DNA from: Polytrichum commune
Lineage: Eukaryota; Streptophyta; Polytrichopsida; Polytrichales; Polytrichaceae
Assembly (NCBI GenBank): GCA_950295325.1
Contig: OX485804.1
Coordinates: 43,958,001-44,022,000, forward strand
Length of the DNA stretch: 64,000 nucleotides
Reading direction: 5' to 3'
Shown here: piece by piece, positions 1 through 12,490 of the stretch
Layout: every line of letters begins with the position of its first letter
Position numbering within the stretch: the first letter of the stretch is position 1
Notes under the pieces: generated by a model
What the model was told of the DNA's origin: nothing
The model's database searches: none
Seen by the model: only the letters and a program-made list of their open reading frames with translations
Made by a program: the position numbers and the translations under genes

Positions 1-1237
1 CACCCCCACATGAGCTTCCAAGACAACAAAAACATGACCACTTCCCACTTTGACATATTTTTACACATTGTAATCGTCTGCAAATTGCACGGCTCATGTG
101 TCTCTACGTAAATATCCATGTTGGCTCGATGCTTATGGTTATCTTAATTGTGGATGAACGAGCTAGGCGGGGTTAACATAAGTAAGAAACAATCCATGAA
201 CCATTCATTTGTTTCTTGGGAAGTTAGGAGTTAATTTTTGGAGTTGTAGTCCAATGACTTTTAGACATGTGATTTTATGATGTTTACTCTTTGATCCTCT
301 CTAAACCACATACCAATCAAATCTAGGGGTCCGATTCAGAAAACCAACCACTTATGACCCATCCACCTTCCTAACCAACTACATGATGGTATCCCAGAGA
401 AAGAGAATACGATTGGAAGACTTTGATTATTGCCAATTGCTTGTCAAAAAGCTCACATATAGTTTGAGTGGTCCTCATACACATGGAATCCAAAAATCAA
501 AGGAAAATAATGTTGATGTGATATTTTGTCCCACGGAATGCAACCAAAGAGTTGTGTAATGTTATGTCATGCATGTACTTGTTTTTTTTAATAGTTTTTG
601 AAGATCATATGAGTGTCTTACTCATGGTCAAAGTGAATATTCTCTATTTTATCAAGTGATCACATGTCTCCCCCCCCCCGTGCCCAATTATGTTGCTTGT
701 TTAGCTAAACATGGTTAACAATTTTTTTGAGCACATACTGCAATCTCTATTAAACACGTATTTATGTGGTGTTTGTACTTAAATCATACCTAACCACATA
801 CCACTCAATTATACGTGTTTGTTTTATATGAGCACTTGAATTAGCTAGGCTTACAATACTGGAGTTTGGCCTTCATGGCATCCATGTAGTGAACTCAAAT
901 GTCATGGATAAAGGGGAGTTTTTGTAGAAGTGTATAAAGTAAATGAAATAAAGACTACATGTTGACAATCCAAGCTAGATTACTCAAACACTTGCCATTG
1001 AAATTGGTCAATGTCCGACTCTCCCTATATCTAGAGATAATAGATTGCGCCACTTTTGCTCCTATAATGCAGTTGCAAACAAGGCACACTTTGTGTTGGA
1101 ATGTCCCCTATATAACCCCTTTACAGACAAGTTTCCATCATTATTTGAGAATATAGTATAAGGGAGCCTCAAGTCATTCTTTCAAGCCAAACCCTACATG
1201 GGGTCAAGTTTTGATGTTGGACACATGAAAGACACAT

Positions 1238-1276
<39 letters not shown>

Positions 1277-1850
1277 TGGGATTTGTCTCGATTGGGATTC
1301 GTGACATCTACGTAGACTCATCCATCGTGGATGAAAAAAAGCTCTTGTAAATAAAGCCCCCCGCAAGACCGACAACCGATTCATTCCAATTCGACACCAC
1401 TATACCGATTCGGGACATCTAACGTTGTTTCTGGAGTCAACTCGTCTAAAAAAGCAGTCATTTCCAAAATTCTGAATGTAGTATAATTTCAATGTGTTTC
1501 CACCTTTCCAATGGACAAGTTTACGTAGACACCACGAAGCCTAAACCCTAGCCCACGTACCATACACTACACTATGTAGCCTTTTATGTTAGTTTCGTAT
1601 ACATGCAATGATCGGGATATATCCACAATGCCGGAACCTTATATTTCACCCTATGAGGTGGCCGTTTTTGACAGGGTCAAGAATTGGCTGGGGCTTTCTT
1701 CATTGCTGTCATTGTAGTGTCAATAATGAAAGAGCTCTGTAGAATCTGATCCTGTCAACGATATCGACCCCCCCCCCCCCGGGCCCATGTATTAATTAGT
1801 TAATTAATTAATAGCATCCAAGAATTGACGGCTAGGGGGAATTGTGGTGC
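1..1850. other. intergenic AT-rich DNA with repeat fragments
   Basis: No credible gene is seen. Positions about 250-380 resemble the dispersed family J copies at 23015-23240 and 36736-37680 (shared cues are the stretch around 'tgtgattttatgatgttt', then 'gatcctc', then 'caatcaaatctagg'). A C homopolymer lies near 670-680 and a longer one at about 1768-1780, followed by a TAAT-rich stretch. The remaining short ORFs are interrupted and have no family resemblance. Confidence 0.6.
1232..1274. repeat. (CT)n microsatellite
   Basis: This is an uninterrupted CT dinucleotide run of about 20 units. On the minus strand it produces the Arg-Glu run of a spurious 71-aa ORF, which is not a gene. Confidence 0.95.
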
Positions 1851-1851
1851 A

Positions 1852-1915
1852 CTACACTTATAGAGTTTGTGGTATTTAGTGCCACTCGCTATTTGGATTT
1901 ATGCATTGCTATATC
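1852..1915 (+). repeat. truncated copy of MITE family B
   Basis: The sequence starts with 'ctacactta' and continues with a 'tatttagtg' box. It then follows the left part of the complete family B element at 24576-24799 (the 'actatttgga' and 'gcaatgctata' blocks are both recognisable). The similarity stops where the SINE-like segment begins, so the copy is truncated or interrupted. Confidence 0.55.
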
Positions 1916-1934
1916 ATTTTAGTTTGTTATGTTT

Positions 1935-2095
1935 TGAGACAGGAGGCCGACAGGCCAGCGCCAAAGCATAGGAGGCAGTTCACCACCTGGCGAGTGAATT
2001 TGTCAAGTAGAGAGGAGATTTCACAGCCGGGAATCGAACCGCCAACCTCGTCCTTAAGATTTGGGTATCTCTCCACCCTCGTCTAGTAGTTTAGG
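1935..2095 (-). mobile_element. tRNA-like SINE head (candidate)
   Basis: On the minus strand the segment contains GGTTCGATTCC, a perfect RNA polymerase III B box (plus-strand complement near 2031-2042). A weaker A-box-like stretch (GGTGGAGAGATACCC) lies about 35 nt upstream, which is the layout of tRNA-derived SINE promoters. No intact cloverleaf with a pairing acceptor stem could be drawn, so it is not called a tRNA gene. The sequence downstream on the minus strand runs into a family B MITE fragment. No second copy was seen in the window, so SINE identity is inferred from the promoter boxes only. Confidence 0.35.
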
Positions 2096-2248
2096 GTCGT
2101 CTCAGACCTTTCCTATAACGTTTTTATCGGTAATGTAAACTTTTAGCAAATGAAGATGTACGCTAAAAATGATATTTAGTGTTTGATACACTAAATACGA
2201 ACGCATACACTAAATGTCAATAACCCTATGGAAGTAAGTAACATTAAA

Positions 2249-2566
2249 CGTAAACTCAAACATTAAGTAACATCTATGGTAGTATGTGGAAGTTATGTGT
2301 TTGAATTTAGTGTTAGCAAGGATATGAAGAAAAAAGTTGCCGACTTCGGCAGATGAGATATCAACGAGTAGGAAGGTGGGGCACCATCCTTAAAATCGCA
2401 GGTCTTGTGAAATCCATGTGTCATATGAAGGGAGGTGGTAGTAGGGAAGGTAGCGGCACATTTTATGTATGACACTAGTTATCAAGGAATTGAAAATTAA
2501 TGCTGAGCAAGGTAGGGTGGCAACAACATTGAATATAATCAAACACTAAATATCATGTTTAGTGTA
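2249..2566 (-). mobile_element. MITE family C, copy C1 (reverse orientation)
   Basis: This ~320-bp element is the reverse-orientation relative of the copy at 29565-29793. Shared landmarks read on the minus strand, in order, are a palindromic CACTAAA...TTTAGTG end, 'tttgattatatt', 'ttttcaattcc', and 'catatccttgctaacacta', then a terminal 'ctcaaac' stretch. It has no coding capacity, which fits a non-autonomous element. The superfamily is not assigned because no convincing target-site duplication could be read. Confidence 0.65.
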
Positions 2567-5084
2567 ATGTCCAAAGGATTAATTTGACCTTTGTTGGTAA
2601 AAAGATGAGATCCATAGTAAACAGTTGTAGCACAATGTGACCTGAAATAGCAAGTGTCACTAAATACCATAACCGGTGTATTGTAGTATGCAACGTGAAC
2701 TTGTCAATTGGGAAGGTGAAAACATAATGAATTGTTATATAGCATTGGAATGGGTATTTTAAGATTCCTTTACTTTAGGGATAGCATCCGCGGTTCGGAA
2801 TTATGAGGTCAATGGAATTGAATTGGAATACGTCATGAACACGTAGAGCGCTTTTTCTTTTATTTTTTAAGTTTTTTTTACTAGACTTCCATCATCCACA
2901 ATGGATAGGTTTACATTTGATGCCACGAACCCCGAGCTCAAGAATGACGATGTAGTAGGGTAAGATTTTGTAGTGGTTTGCAAAGGTGAACATGTAGTGG
3001 AACTATTTTAAAGCATGTAGATGTTAGTTTGCTTGAGGGGGGGTTCGCTAATGGCAATAGCATCAAAGACCCTGAATTAGGTTGATGGAGTTTAGTTAGT
3101 ATGAATATGGCCCTCCAACTCGTAGGGGACTTGATTTTACTAGAGCCCTTGATTTCATCTACGATAGATGAGTTTCCGTAGACGACACAAACAATGACAA
3201 GCTGATGCAAAAATTTGGTGCAATCTCCAATAATTGTTACGTGTGTGGAATGTGCCCCTATTGTAGCAGTTCCACCTCCACGTACCATTTCCAATGTATA
3301 CTGATACGGGAATAGGGGTGCCTATCTAGACTCGTCCATTTGGTTGGGAATGTTACTCAACATAGTAAGTGTCTTTCTACATCATCGAGCTGACACTATA
3401 GCATGAAGTGTAAAAATTTGAAAATGTTGTAATTATACTCCTAGGATTCCGTGGCCCACCCAACTAGAGGTATGTGCCCACTAATGTCATGAGGTGAAAA
3501 CATGGTTGACTATTGTATAGCATGTAGTGAGTATTTTAGGATGAGTCATATTTGGAAATAGCATTGGAGACCGTGAATTAGTTCAACATGAGTGATGTTG
3601 GAGGGAATTGGTCCCACACATGTAGAGCGTTTGTTTTCACAAAGTCCCATTCGTATTGGATTGGGAAACATTGAGCGATTCCACACCATGCAGACTGCTA
3701 TTCCAAATTTTAGAATTGTAGTTGAGATGCAAAAGTTATAAGAGGCCAAAGTGAAGAATATCTTTTCTTCACTTTAAATGATTGGAAAAAAGGAAGAAGG
3801 TATGGCCATGTTGTGAGCTAATATTTTATTGCACACTCAAAATCACCAAAACAAAATGACGTTGTGATCAAATTGTATATTGTTATGTCCAATCATCAAT
3901 GCAAATCACGCATATCATCATTTCAAAATTTATGATTAAAGTTCAATTGCTCCATGACAACATGTTACATAATTTGTAATTGTTACATAAAAATATCACA
4001 CTTCTCTTAGCCAATCACTTAAGTCCCCCCCCTCCCACCCAAATACAGTGATGCTAACTAGAATGATGTGTAACATTGCCTCAACACAAAGCCCAACGTT
4101 TTATGTTTTTCTAATTTCCATTCTAAATTGCAAGCCTTGTCAAATACCATTCAAATGTAGGTGTTGAATTGAAGAAGGCAGTAGTCATCATGCCCATCTT
4201 AATCTAGTGATGCCCGGTTTGTTAAATTACATATAGACTAAGACCAACTCGAATATGAAGCAACACCGTAATTCACGGTGGTTTCAAAATTCGAGGTAAT
4301 CTTATTGAGCCATGTCATCGCATCCATATTGGTTTTGATGTTATACTTTAGCCCTTGTGAGTTCCATTGCATGGCGAACTTACTAGTCACTTGTACATGT
4401 TACTATAGCAAATCTACTACACATCATAACATAGCGAGTCCCATGACTTGTCAAACGCCACTAGTACCTTTAGCAAGGCAACGGAAGCGACAAAAGACAA
4501 CGGGAAATGTGTTTTTATAGCAAGGGAAGCAACGGAAAACAAGAGGCTTGTTTCGGATAGGTTGTCCTAAATATGGATTCAATTTTGAAGTTAGATTTGA
4601 ATCGTACGTGCATGTAAAAATTTAAGCGATTCGTCCACTTGACTGCGCGTGTTGAATTCTCAAGTTGGAATTTGTAGATGAATTATAATGGTTTTGTTTT
4701 ATGCCATATACAAACCCTTTTCAAAGTTGGAGCACGTGATTGTATTTTCGTACTCTCCTTCAAATTACGTTGGAATCAAATTGACATTGAGTCTTTGTAT
4801 ACAATTTGTCAAATTATACCCCGCCATGATTGCTTGCAAATATTTGCAATCCAAAATCTCGTTTGTGTGTTTGAAACTTGACACGTAGACACTCGCCGGT
4901 ATTATGTATACCCTCTTAAGAACTTACTTGTCAATTTCTCGATCTAGTGTAAATAAGTGCAAATATATGTTTTCGGTGAATTTCACATTTCTTTATGCAT
5001 CATCCGTAAATAGCCTCGATGAGCCACATTACCTTGGGTTAAGCTACCTTCGCTACAAGTTGTTTGGAAGTTGGAAGTAGTTGC
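2567..5084. other. intergenic DNA with short family F repeat remnants
   Basis: No gene is recognised. Positions about 2760-2930, 3040-3200 and 3545-3670 share a degenerate motif chain with 8755-8885. The chain is 'ggcaatagcatcaaagaccc', a 'tgaattag' block, 'gtaggg...tttactaaagccc', and 'gatgagtttacatagacgcc'. This indicates old copies of one dispersed repeat. The rest shows nothing that can be supported. Confidence 0.5.
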
Positions 5085-5415
5085 TTACCTAAGGTAGACG
5101 TGTCTAAGTTGGATTATTTATCTTGATCAAATATCCATAAAATTTGAAGTGATATGTGGTTAGGTTTGACTCCAAGAATAAATAGAAAAAAAATCAAAGA
5201 AAAATGTTAAATATAAGTTGGAGTATGTGTTAGGAATATGCTAACTAATTTAGGCTCACTAGTCAACAAAACTGGGGGATTATTTCGACCGTTTAATGAG
5301 CACACCAAATCTCCACTTTGGTAATGAACAAGAGATTCATACATGCTCCAAAATTCATGAGGAAATTGGCTACAATCTTAGTTTGGATTTGGTAATCCTC
5401 TCATATTGATCATAT
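5085..5415 (+). repeat. dispersed repeat family E, copy E1
   Basis: The order of landmarks (a 'gtagac' start, 'gtggttaggtttgactccaa', 'aggctcactagtcaac', 'gagcac', 'cactttggtaatgaa', 'agattcata', 'aggaaattggctac') is shared with 10970-11325, 46850-47225 and 57185-57545. It is non-coding. At both 5.1 kb and 57.2 kb family E is followed by repeat I, so the two are probably parts of one longer element. Confidence 0.65.
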
Positions 5416-5774
5416 TCAAAAAATTCAAAAAAAGTAATTGTTGAGGTGGAGAGCCCCATATTGTACATTGTGAAACCAATGTTTGGTCTAGTATACATGT
5501 GATTTTGCATGGTATTGAAATTCAACATCAATAATGGTATCAAACAACTTTTATGTGGAGTATTGGATTTGTAATACCCATCAAATGTTGGTATTTGTTG
5601 GGTATGTCAAGGTGAGAGAACCTTTATGTACCTCAATTACCATTTAGTTCAATAGCACTCTGAACCATATTACTACTCATACAATTTTACCTAGATACAA
5701 AAGTTCTTGCATGATATACAAACCCAAATAGTATCGAGGACAAAGACACCCGCAAACACCCACATACCCAAAGG

Positions 5775-6056
5775 TTTATGTGATGGTGGCTTGTGATTCA
5801 TTACCCTCATAAGAGTCATGGCAAATGTTGTAGCCAAGAATTAGCATTTAAATGGACGGTTATGGGTTAACTTATAGATTGTCTATGTGTTCTAGTAAAC
5901 TTCACCGCTTCAAAACCTGTAGCAATTTCCATATTCACGAAGAAAAAAAGCCATGCTCCTTAGAATTGTTTATCTTCGCATAAAAGAATTCCCCAACTAT
6001 TACTCCTTCTAAACATATGCAAACCCTCTTACTTTGTCAGTTATAGATGCCTCAAG
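5775..6056 (+). repeat. dispersed repeat I, copy I1 (LTR-like)
   Basis: This is a same-orientation relative of 57626-57905. Both copies read a 'ggtggc/ggcaacttgtgatt' start, 'accctcataa', 'agccaag.attagcattta', 'ggttatgg.ttaac', 'acttcaaaa', 'ctccttag', 'ctattactcct', and 'gcaaaccctctt'. The 57.8-kb copy keeps a TATA-like 'ctatataaataa' just before the last block, as expected of a decayed LTR promoter. No LTR boundary or target duplication was identified. Confidence 0.55.
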
Positions 6057-6737
6057 CTCATTTGCAGGGAGCAATTACCATAATCTTATACATGATGTAC
6101 CGTTCTTTGTGAAAGCTACACAATTAATGAAATTCATTTTGCGAAGTTGTGAATATGGATACCAAATCATGGAATAAAATTCACAACATGTAATGAAATC
6201 AGTCGGAAGCTCGAGTTGAATCAATTGTCTATACAGTGAACTCGGTTTATGATTCCAATGAAACCGATAGAACTTCTTGCAAATGTGGTTGGTAAAATCA
6301 TGGAATTGAGTTCACACCTCTTTTGTTATTCCTCATACTGACGGAGTTATTGCATGCCATCCAAAAACCTCATTGAATAAGTCAGTGTAGATGTATGTTA
6401 AAAACATGATTTATTTATTGTGTGCTTTGTTTTTATTTTTATTTTTATTTTTATTTTTTTTGCAAAGGGGGAGGGTGGGGCCCGCTTGTCAGGTTGACCA
6501 GCGTCGCCATAAGCTGGAGGGTCTTTATAAAGAGGGGGCGGGCTCAGTGGGGCTTTCCTCTGGTTACACAAGTATACGGAATTGGACGTACTTTGTACTC
6601 CGAGTACAGAGCTCTACCAGACTCCCCACCCTTTTTATGAATAAATATCACCCCCCCGCCCCCCAACATATGATGTAGTGTCACCACCCTCACATCCCCC
6701 AGGTTATCACGTCAGGGGGCCGTCCCCTCTCATAGCT
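6057..6737. other. intergenic DNA with a (TTTTA)n run
   Basis: No gene is seen. A (TTTTA)n microsatellite lies at about 6430-6462. The downstream 6465-6737 stretch is GC-richer, has C tracts, and leads into the minisatellite. Confidence 0.6.
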
Positions 6738-6739
6738 TT

Positions 6740-7830
6740 TACCCACCGTGAACCGGTGAGCCGGTGAAAGGGGGGGGGGTCATTGGGCGCGAAGTTACAG
6801 ATGCACCGGTTGAGTTTGAGAAATAGCCAGCTCAAATTTCCAGAACCGGTGAACGGGGGGAGCACCGGCTGCAAAGTTACAGATGAACTGGTTGAGTTTG
6901 AGAGATAGCTGGTTCCAATTTCCGGAACCGGTGAACATGGGGAGAACCGGTTGCCAAGGTACAGACGCACCGGTTGAGTTTGAGAGATAGCTGGCTCGAA
7001 TTTCCGAAACCGGTGAACTGGTGAAAGGGGGAGAAGGGGGGGGGGGGGGGTCACCAGGCGCGAAGTTCCAGATGCACGGTTGAGTTTGAGGAATAGCCGG
7101 CTCGAAATTCCGGAACCGGTGAAGGGGGGGGGGGGGTCACCGGGTGCAAAGTTACAGATGCACCGGTTGAGTTTGAGAGATAGCTGGCTCGAATTTCCGG
7201 AACCGGTGAACCGGTGAAAGGGGGAGAAGGGGGGGTCACCGGGCGCGAAGTTCCAGATGCACCGGTTGAGTTTGAGAGATAGCTGGCTCAAATTTCCGAA
7301 ACCAGTGAACTGGTGAAAGGGGGAGAAGGGGGGGTCACCGGGCGCGAAGTTCCAGATGCACCGGTTGAGTTTGAGAAATAGCCGGCTCGAATTTCCGGAA
7401 CCGGTGAACGGGGGGAGCACCGGCCGCAAAGTTACAGATGAACTGGTTGAGTTTGAGAGATAGCTGGCTCGAATTTCCGGAACCGGTGAACCGGTGAAAG
7501 GGGGGGGGGGGGGAGCACCAGCGACAAAGTTACAGATGCACCGGTGGAGCTTGAGGAATAGCCGGTTCAAATTTCCGGAACCGGTGAACATGGGGAGAAC
7601 CAGCCGTCATGTTACAGATGCACCGGTTGAGTTTGAGAGATAGGTGGCTTGAATTTCTGGAACCAGTGAAGGGGGGGGGGGGGGGGGGGAGGTTACCGGG
7701 TGCAAAGTTACAGATGCACCGGTTGAGTTTAAGAAATAGCCGGTTCAAATAGAACTGTTGGAAGGGGGGGATGGCCGGGCCCAAAGTTACAGATGCACCG
7801 GTTGAGTTTGAGAAATAGCCGGTTCAAATG
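6740..7830. repeat. G-rich minisatellite, about 12 units of 80-105 bp
   Basis: The core 'gatgcaccggttgagtttga' (or a close variant) recurs at about 6798, 6878, 6965, 7070, 7157, 7257, 7356, 7438, 7536, 7616, 7712 and 7792. Each unit reads a 'gttacagatgcaccggttg' block, 'agatagctggctcgaat', 'ttccggaaccggtgaa', and a G tract of very variable length, which accounts for the 80-105-bp spread. A long minus-strand ORF here (6707-7591) is an artefact of the repeat frame and is not annotated. The 3' flank at 7833-7895 matches single-copy sequence at 15545-15610. Confidence 0.95.
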
Positions 7831-7951
7831 CAAGGCTTATCAGGACACTTACTGATCTGTTTAGAGTCTTTTACAGAATATTCCCAAATCTCAAAAAGGA
7901 AGAACCGAAAGATGTCAACATGCAACCGGTTGGATTTAATACAAATACACA

Positions 7952-8328
7952 CTACACCAGATGTGATATTTAGTGTCACTGATTCTAATCGTCTTGCTCA
8001 ATACTGATTGTAAACCGCGGTGGAGTGCCACCCACACTAAATGTTAACCAAACATTATTTGTCATTCCTTGTAAGGTTTTGGGGGTATAATAGATTTATA
8101 GTGTTACAGTTACTGTCACTTACCAATAGCCTTTTCATCCAATTTTCAACCATCCAAGACAATCTTTCATCAGTAGTTGTTGACAAGAGGAGGTAGGGTT
8201 TTTGCCAATGGATGAACTCATCCATCGTCCATGACAGTATGTGTTCACTTATTCATAAGAAGTGTCATTGAAAAAGTCACCGTAGTGACGAAAAATACCG
8301 TAGGACATTGAATATCATATTTAGTGTA
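7952..8328 (+). mobile_element. MITE family A, copy A1
   Basis: This ~377-bp non-coding element is bounded by a palindromic 'gatatttagtgtcac' type left end and a 'catatttagtgta' right end. Its interior matches A2 at 10087-10467. Shared landmarks are 'gattctaat.gtcttgctca', 'attgtaaaccgcggt', 'acattatttgtcat', 'ccaattttcaa.catcca', and 'atgaactcatccatc'. It carries no transposase. It directly follows the minisatellite flank. Confidence 0.75.
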
Positions 8329-10086
8329 TTTGTCCCAATTAGTGCATGTTACTATTTGGAGTTACACAATGCTATGACTATATAATAAAAATGTAATCTC
8401 TTCCAAGGAAAGTCATTCATGTTACGTAATGTCCAAACAACCTCCTAAACTTTTGCTAGTAAAAATTGGATCCATGAGCAAGACATTATTGCATTGTGTA
8501 ACTATGAACCGTAACACGCACTAATGGGGATAATCAATGAGCATCTCGACCAATTATGCTACAAAACTTCCTCAAACACTACCATGTAGTTATTTTTACA
8601 ATTTTGTATGTAGTACTAGTGTTTGATTAGTATTGTCTCTTCTTTATAGGCTAGGGATTGTGGTGTCTACATAAACTCATATGCTAGTGAGGTGACAATA
8701 GAACGAACTATTTTAGAGTATTAAAACAACTATCTTTGGATCATTTCACTTTGGAAATGGCATCAGAGACTCCACGTTAGTCTAACGGACTTTAGTTGGA
8801 ATGAATCGGCCCTCAACCTTGTAGGATCTTTGTTCTTACTAAAGCCCCCTCGGATGAGTTTACATAGACGCCACGAACACAAGCCTTTTCAATACCTTTC
8901 GGGTATGTATAATAAGTATAGCATAAACTTTAATACCGTTTGGGGTATCTATATTGAGCATTTAACACTTTTGTTACCACGAGGATATGGATATTTGAGG
9001 AGTCATGCTTTACGATATCATTTATGTCAATACACAAGGATCTCCATACCTAGATATAAAAATAGTTATAGTGTCAATATAATTTAGAATGGTGATGACC
9101 CGAATAGTAATGTGGGTATACAAAAAAACAAACAAAAAACTTAGCTTGACATATCCATCAAATATTAAGAGTTGACCGATATTATAATTGTGACATCGGT
9201 AGGGTGAGTTCTTTGATATCATTGATGACGTTGGTTATTGATATCCATGCGCTCGCCTATGTACTAGTCCCATGTAGGTATGTCCCTAATTGAGTTTTCA
9301 AGGAAGTTAGTTCTAAAATGTCGGATATCTATGACAGACTCTTTAGATTAGCATATCATAATGTCACGTGCTATAGATCTCAGGCTTCCTCTTAGAGTAA
9401 TAATCAAGTCATTTGTAACTTTTTAGTCTATAACTCCAATATCTACTTTGATTCATGCAAATATTGTGGTAACAACATGCGTTTAGATAATAATTATTAT
9501 GGCTTGGGACAAGATTCCTTCAATCATGTGACACACAAACTTCAATAACACCTTCTACAAATGTTGTTGTCGGGCACCCTAGTTTTTTTTAATCATACCT
9601 CAATGATTATGGTCAATGTATCTTCTCTTGACCCATGTCATTTTTTGGACCCATTGTATTATATGTTAAAAACTAAGAATACGAGATCGACATGTTCTAA
9701 GTGAACATGGTTTTGAGAACCACAATATCAATATTTAGTCAATAATTAAGTCGCTTCGTATTTGAATGTTTATAGCATATGAGTGTATAAATCGCCATAC
9801 TCTTCAACCCACACATAAAATATAGTGGAGCACGGTAAAACAAATTCACCCACACTAACGTTCAACCCACAACTATAAATGTAAAAGGCTTCACTTGTAA
9901 GCTCAAAATTCCTATTGTGAAGTAAGTTATTCACTCAAGTCTCAACCGATTGAGGTCGTATTCAGTTGATCGAGACATGTCAAAATTACCGATCTTAGTC
10001 TAAAATTGAGCCGATTGAGACACAAGTCCAATCAACTTCATGGCCCCTATACAACATTTTATACTCTTCTCCGGCATACTACATCG
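8329..10086. other. intergenic DNA with fragments of repeat families B and F
   Basis: Positions 8340-8400 resemble the left half of family B ('ttactatttgga' followed by 'caatgctatgactat'). Positions 8755-8885 are the clearest copy of dispersed repeat F (see 3040-3200). Between about 8890 and 10086 there is only AT-rich DNA with no recognisable gene or repeat. Confidence 0.5.
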
Positions 10087-10467
10087 TACACTAAATATCG
10101 TATTTAGTGTCACCGATTCTAATTGTCTTGCTCAATACTAATTGTAAACCGCGGTATAGTGTCACCAACACTAAATGTGAACCCCAACATTATTTGTCAT
10201 ACCTTGTAATTTTTTGGGGGATTATAGATTTACAATGTTGCAATTACAATCACTTATCAAATCATTTTTTTATCCAATTTTCAATCATCCATGACAGATA
10301 TTTCATCAGAAGTTGGTGACAAGAGAAGGTAGGGTTTTGGCCAATGAATGAACTCATCCATCATTCATGACAATATTTGTTCAGTTATTCGTGAGGAGTG
10401 TCATCCAAAATAAATAACCATAGTGACATAAAATACCACACGACACTAAATATCCTATTGGGTGTAG
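10087..10467 (+). mobile_element. MITE family A, copy A2
   Basis: This ~381-bp element is in the same orientation as A1 and is alignable over its full length by eye. It starts with a near-perfect palindrome of the form CACTAAAT...ATTTAGTG and ends 'actaaatatcctattgggtgta', a decayed copy of the same end. It has no ORF of substance. Confidence 0.75.
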
Positions 10468-12490
10468 TAGTTAGACTTCCGAGGAATGAACAAAATGAAA
10501 TGAAATTGGTTTTAGAGTCCAAAAAGTCAAATGGCTAATGGGAGTGAAAGTACATTAAGATGGTTTCAAAACGGCTAATCTCCTAGAGTGGTGGACCCAT
10601 GGTAGCCTCTGTGAGATAGAGACTAATGTCAACTTCATGATCCGATTGAAAGTAAGACTTAAGGTTCCCTAATACTCCATTCTCAAATATTGACAAAAAC
10701 TTATCTCTAACGGGGTCATACATGGGACATTCTAACACAAAGTGTGCCTCACTTTCACCTGCATTATGAGATCAAAATGGCATAGTCCATCATCTCTAGG
10801 GAGTAAGGATAGTCAACCACCATCTAATTTCAATTGCAAGTTTGTGGTTTGAGGTGCGGTGAGCAACCACTGTAAAGGAGAACCATGTGAAGTTCGGGGC
10901 CAAAAGTGACTATAGTTTTATGTGTGTTAATGCTATTTTCAATGTTAAGTTTGGATTGATCGCTCTTGTTACTTACTAGGGTGGACATGCGTGATTTGGT
11001 TACTTCTCGTAATTGAACATCTATATTTGAGTGGTATGTGGCTTGGTGTGGCTCCGAGAACATATACCAAGAAGACGTGTGTTTGAAAGTGATTGGCTTT
11101 TGTTCTTAAATTTTAATAACCATTCTAAACTCAATAGTCAACGTAATTGGGGAACCTAAATGACCATTCCATGAGTACAATAATCTTCACTTTGATAACG
11201 AATGAGATACGCATACGGGTTTCAACATTTAGGAGGAGAGTGGCAATGGCCTCAACTTGGATTGGCTAATCAATCTGTACTAATCGTGTGTTTCATATCC
11301 CCAAAGAAGTGGGCTAGTGGAAAATAAAGTGACCATCTAAGACCCACATATCTTAACTTTGTCAAGTACCTTTAGCAAAGAGAGAAAGTAGGCCCTATGC
11401 AATTACTTGTCTTAATCAAACACTTAAATATTTGTGTCTTGATTACATAAAATGTAAGGACAAACACCAAAAAGACATGTGTTTAAAAGAGGCACATATT
11501 TATTCAACTATACCAAGTTCAAGAGGCAATATAACTAGGGGGGAGAGAGAGAGGGAACTACACGATCATTCATGAAACCACGTAGACATCACATGCTTTA
11601 ATGGTGAACAAGATATTCATATGTGATCCATAAGCTAGAAGGAATATCGTAACCGTCTTGATTGTAAGTTTTTGCAACAAGTAAAGTTTGACAAACGAGC
11701 CCTGGGATTTGACAATGCATATCAAAGAATCAGTGCTTCCTTTCAAAACATTACTGCCAATCCTCCCCCAAACACACTACTTATTTAAGCAGTGTGTGTT
11801 CATTCATGTGGGCCCTGAGAATATAACCATGAGATATCCCAACTAGTGCAAATTTCCATATTGAATTCCAGTGAACAAGTATACCCCAAATCGTCGTGGA
11901 TTTGGAACCAACTAACTTTGAAATATAATGATAGCGTCGTGTCAATACTTGTGTCATATAATGTTATAACCCGATATACATGAAACTCGGTCACCATCAA
12001 CCTCCACATTCAAAACGAAGGGGGTTATAGATTCGAACAATTTGGAATCCATACTAAAATCTTGCCTCCTAGATGCAAAGCCCCACCAAGTATGGGCATA
12101 GGTCCTAAGACTGTCATTCAAAATGATGCAATTTTTTTGAAATAGGTAAATATTTCATTTTACCTTGTTTGATTTTTCTAAATTGTTGGTTACCATAAAA
12201 GAGGTCATTGTGATAACACACTAGTGTGTAGCTCTTGGTCGTAGGCTACAATATACCTTAATGCCTAGGACCTAGAATACATTATGTTACCATTGCATTC
12301 TAATTGTATTTTAGTTATCTTTCACGAAATGGACTCTCGTTTTGTTACCATTCTAATTGCGTTTTGGTATCCTATGTGGGCTAATGCTATGTTATCATTG
12401 CATTCTACTATTTGTTTTGATATCCTACAAGAACTTGACGAATTGGTATTTTTTTAAATAAGACCCGTCCAATGGGTATATTTGGGCCAC
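10468..12490. other. intergenic DNA with family E copies
   Basis: Family E copy E2 occupies about 10970-11325. A more decayed relative occupies about 11430-11670 ('aaagacatgtgttt', 'gaacaagatattcatatg', 'atccataa' blocks). No gene is recognised in the flanks. Confidence 0.5.
10970..11325 (+). repeat. dispersed repeat family E, copy E2
   Basis: The landmark order matches E1, E3 and E4. It reads 'ggtggacatgcgtg', 'gaacatctatatttgagtgg', 'tggcttggtgtggctcc', 'aaccattctaaactcaatag', 'gaccattccatgag', 'cttcactttgataacgaa', 'gagagtggcaatggcctc', and 'gtgtttcatatcc'. It is non-coding. Confidence 0.65.

Noticed and set aside
2000-2075. Complete tRNA gene on the minus strand
   Set aside because: The B box is perfect, but no acceptor stem or proper anticodon arm could be paired, so only a SINE-like head is reported.
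6707-7591. 294-codon minus-strand open frame with repeated Phe-Thr-Gly-Ser-Gly segments
   Set aside because: It lies entirely in the minisatellite. The openness comes from stop-free repeat units, and the G tracts vary in ways that would shift the frame.
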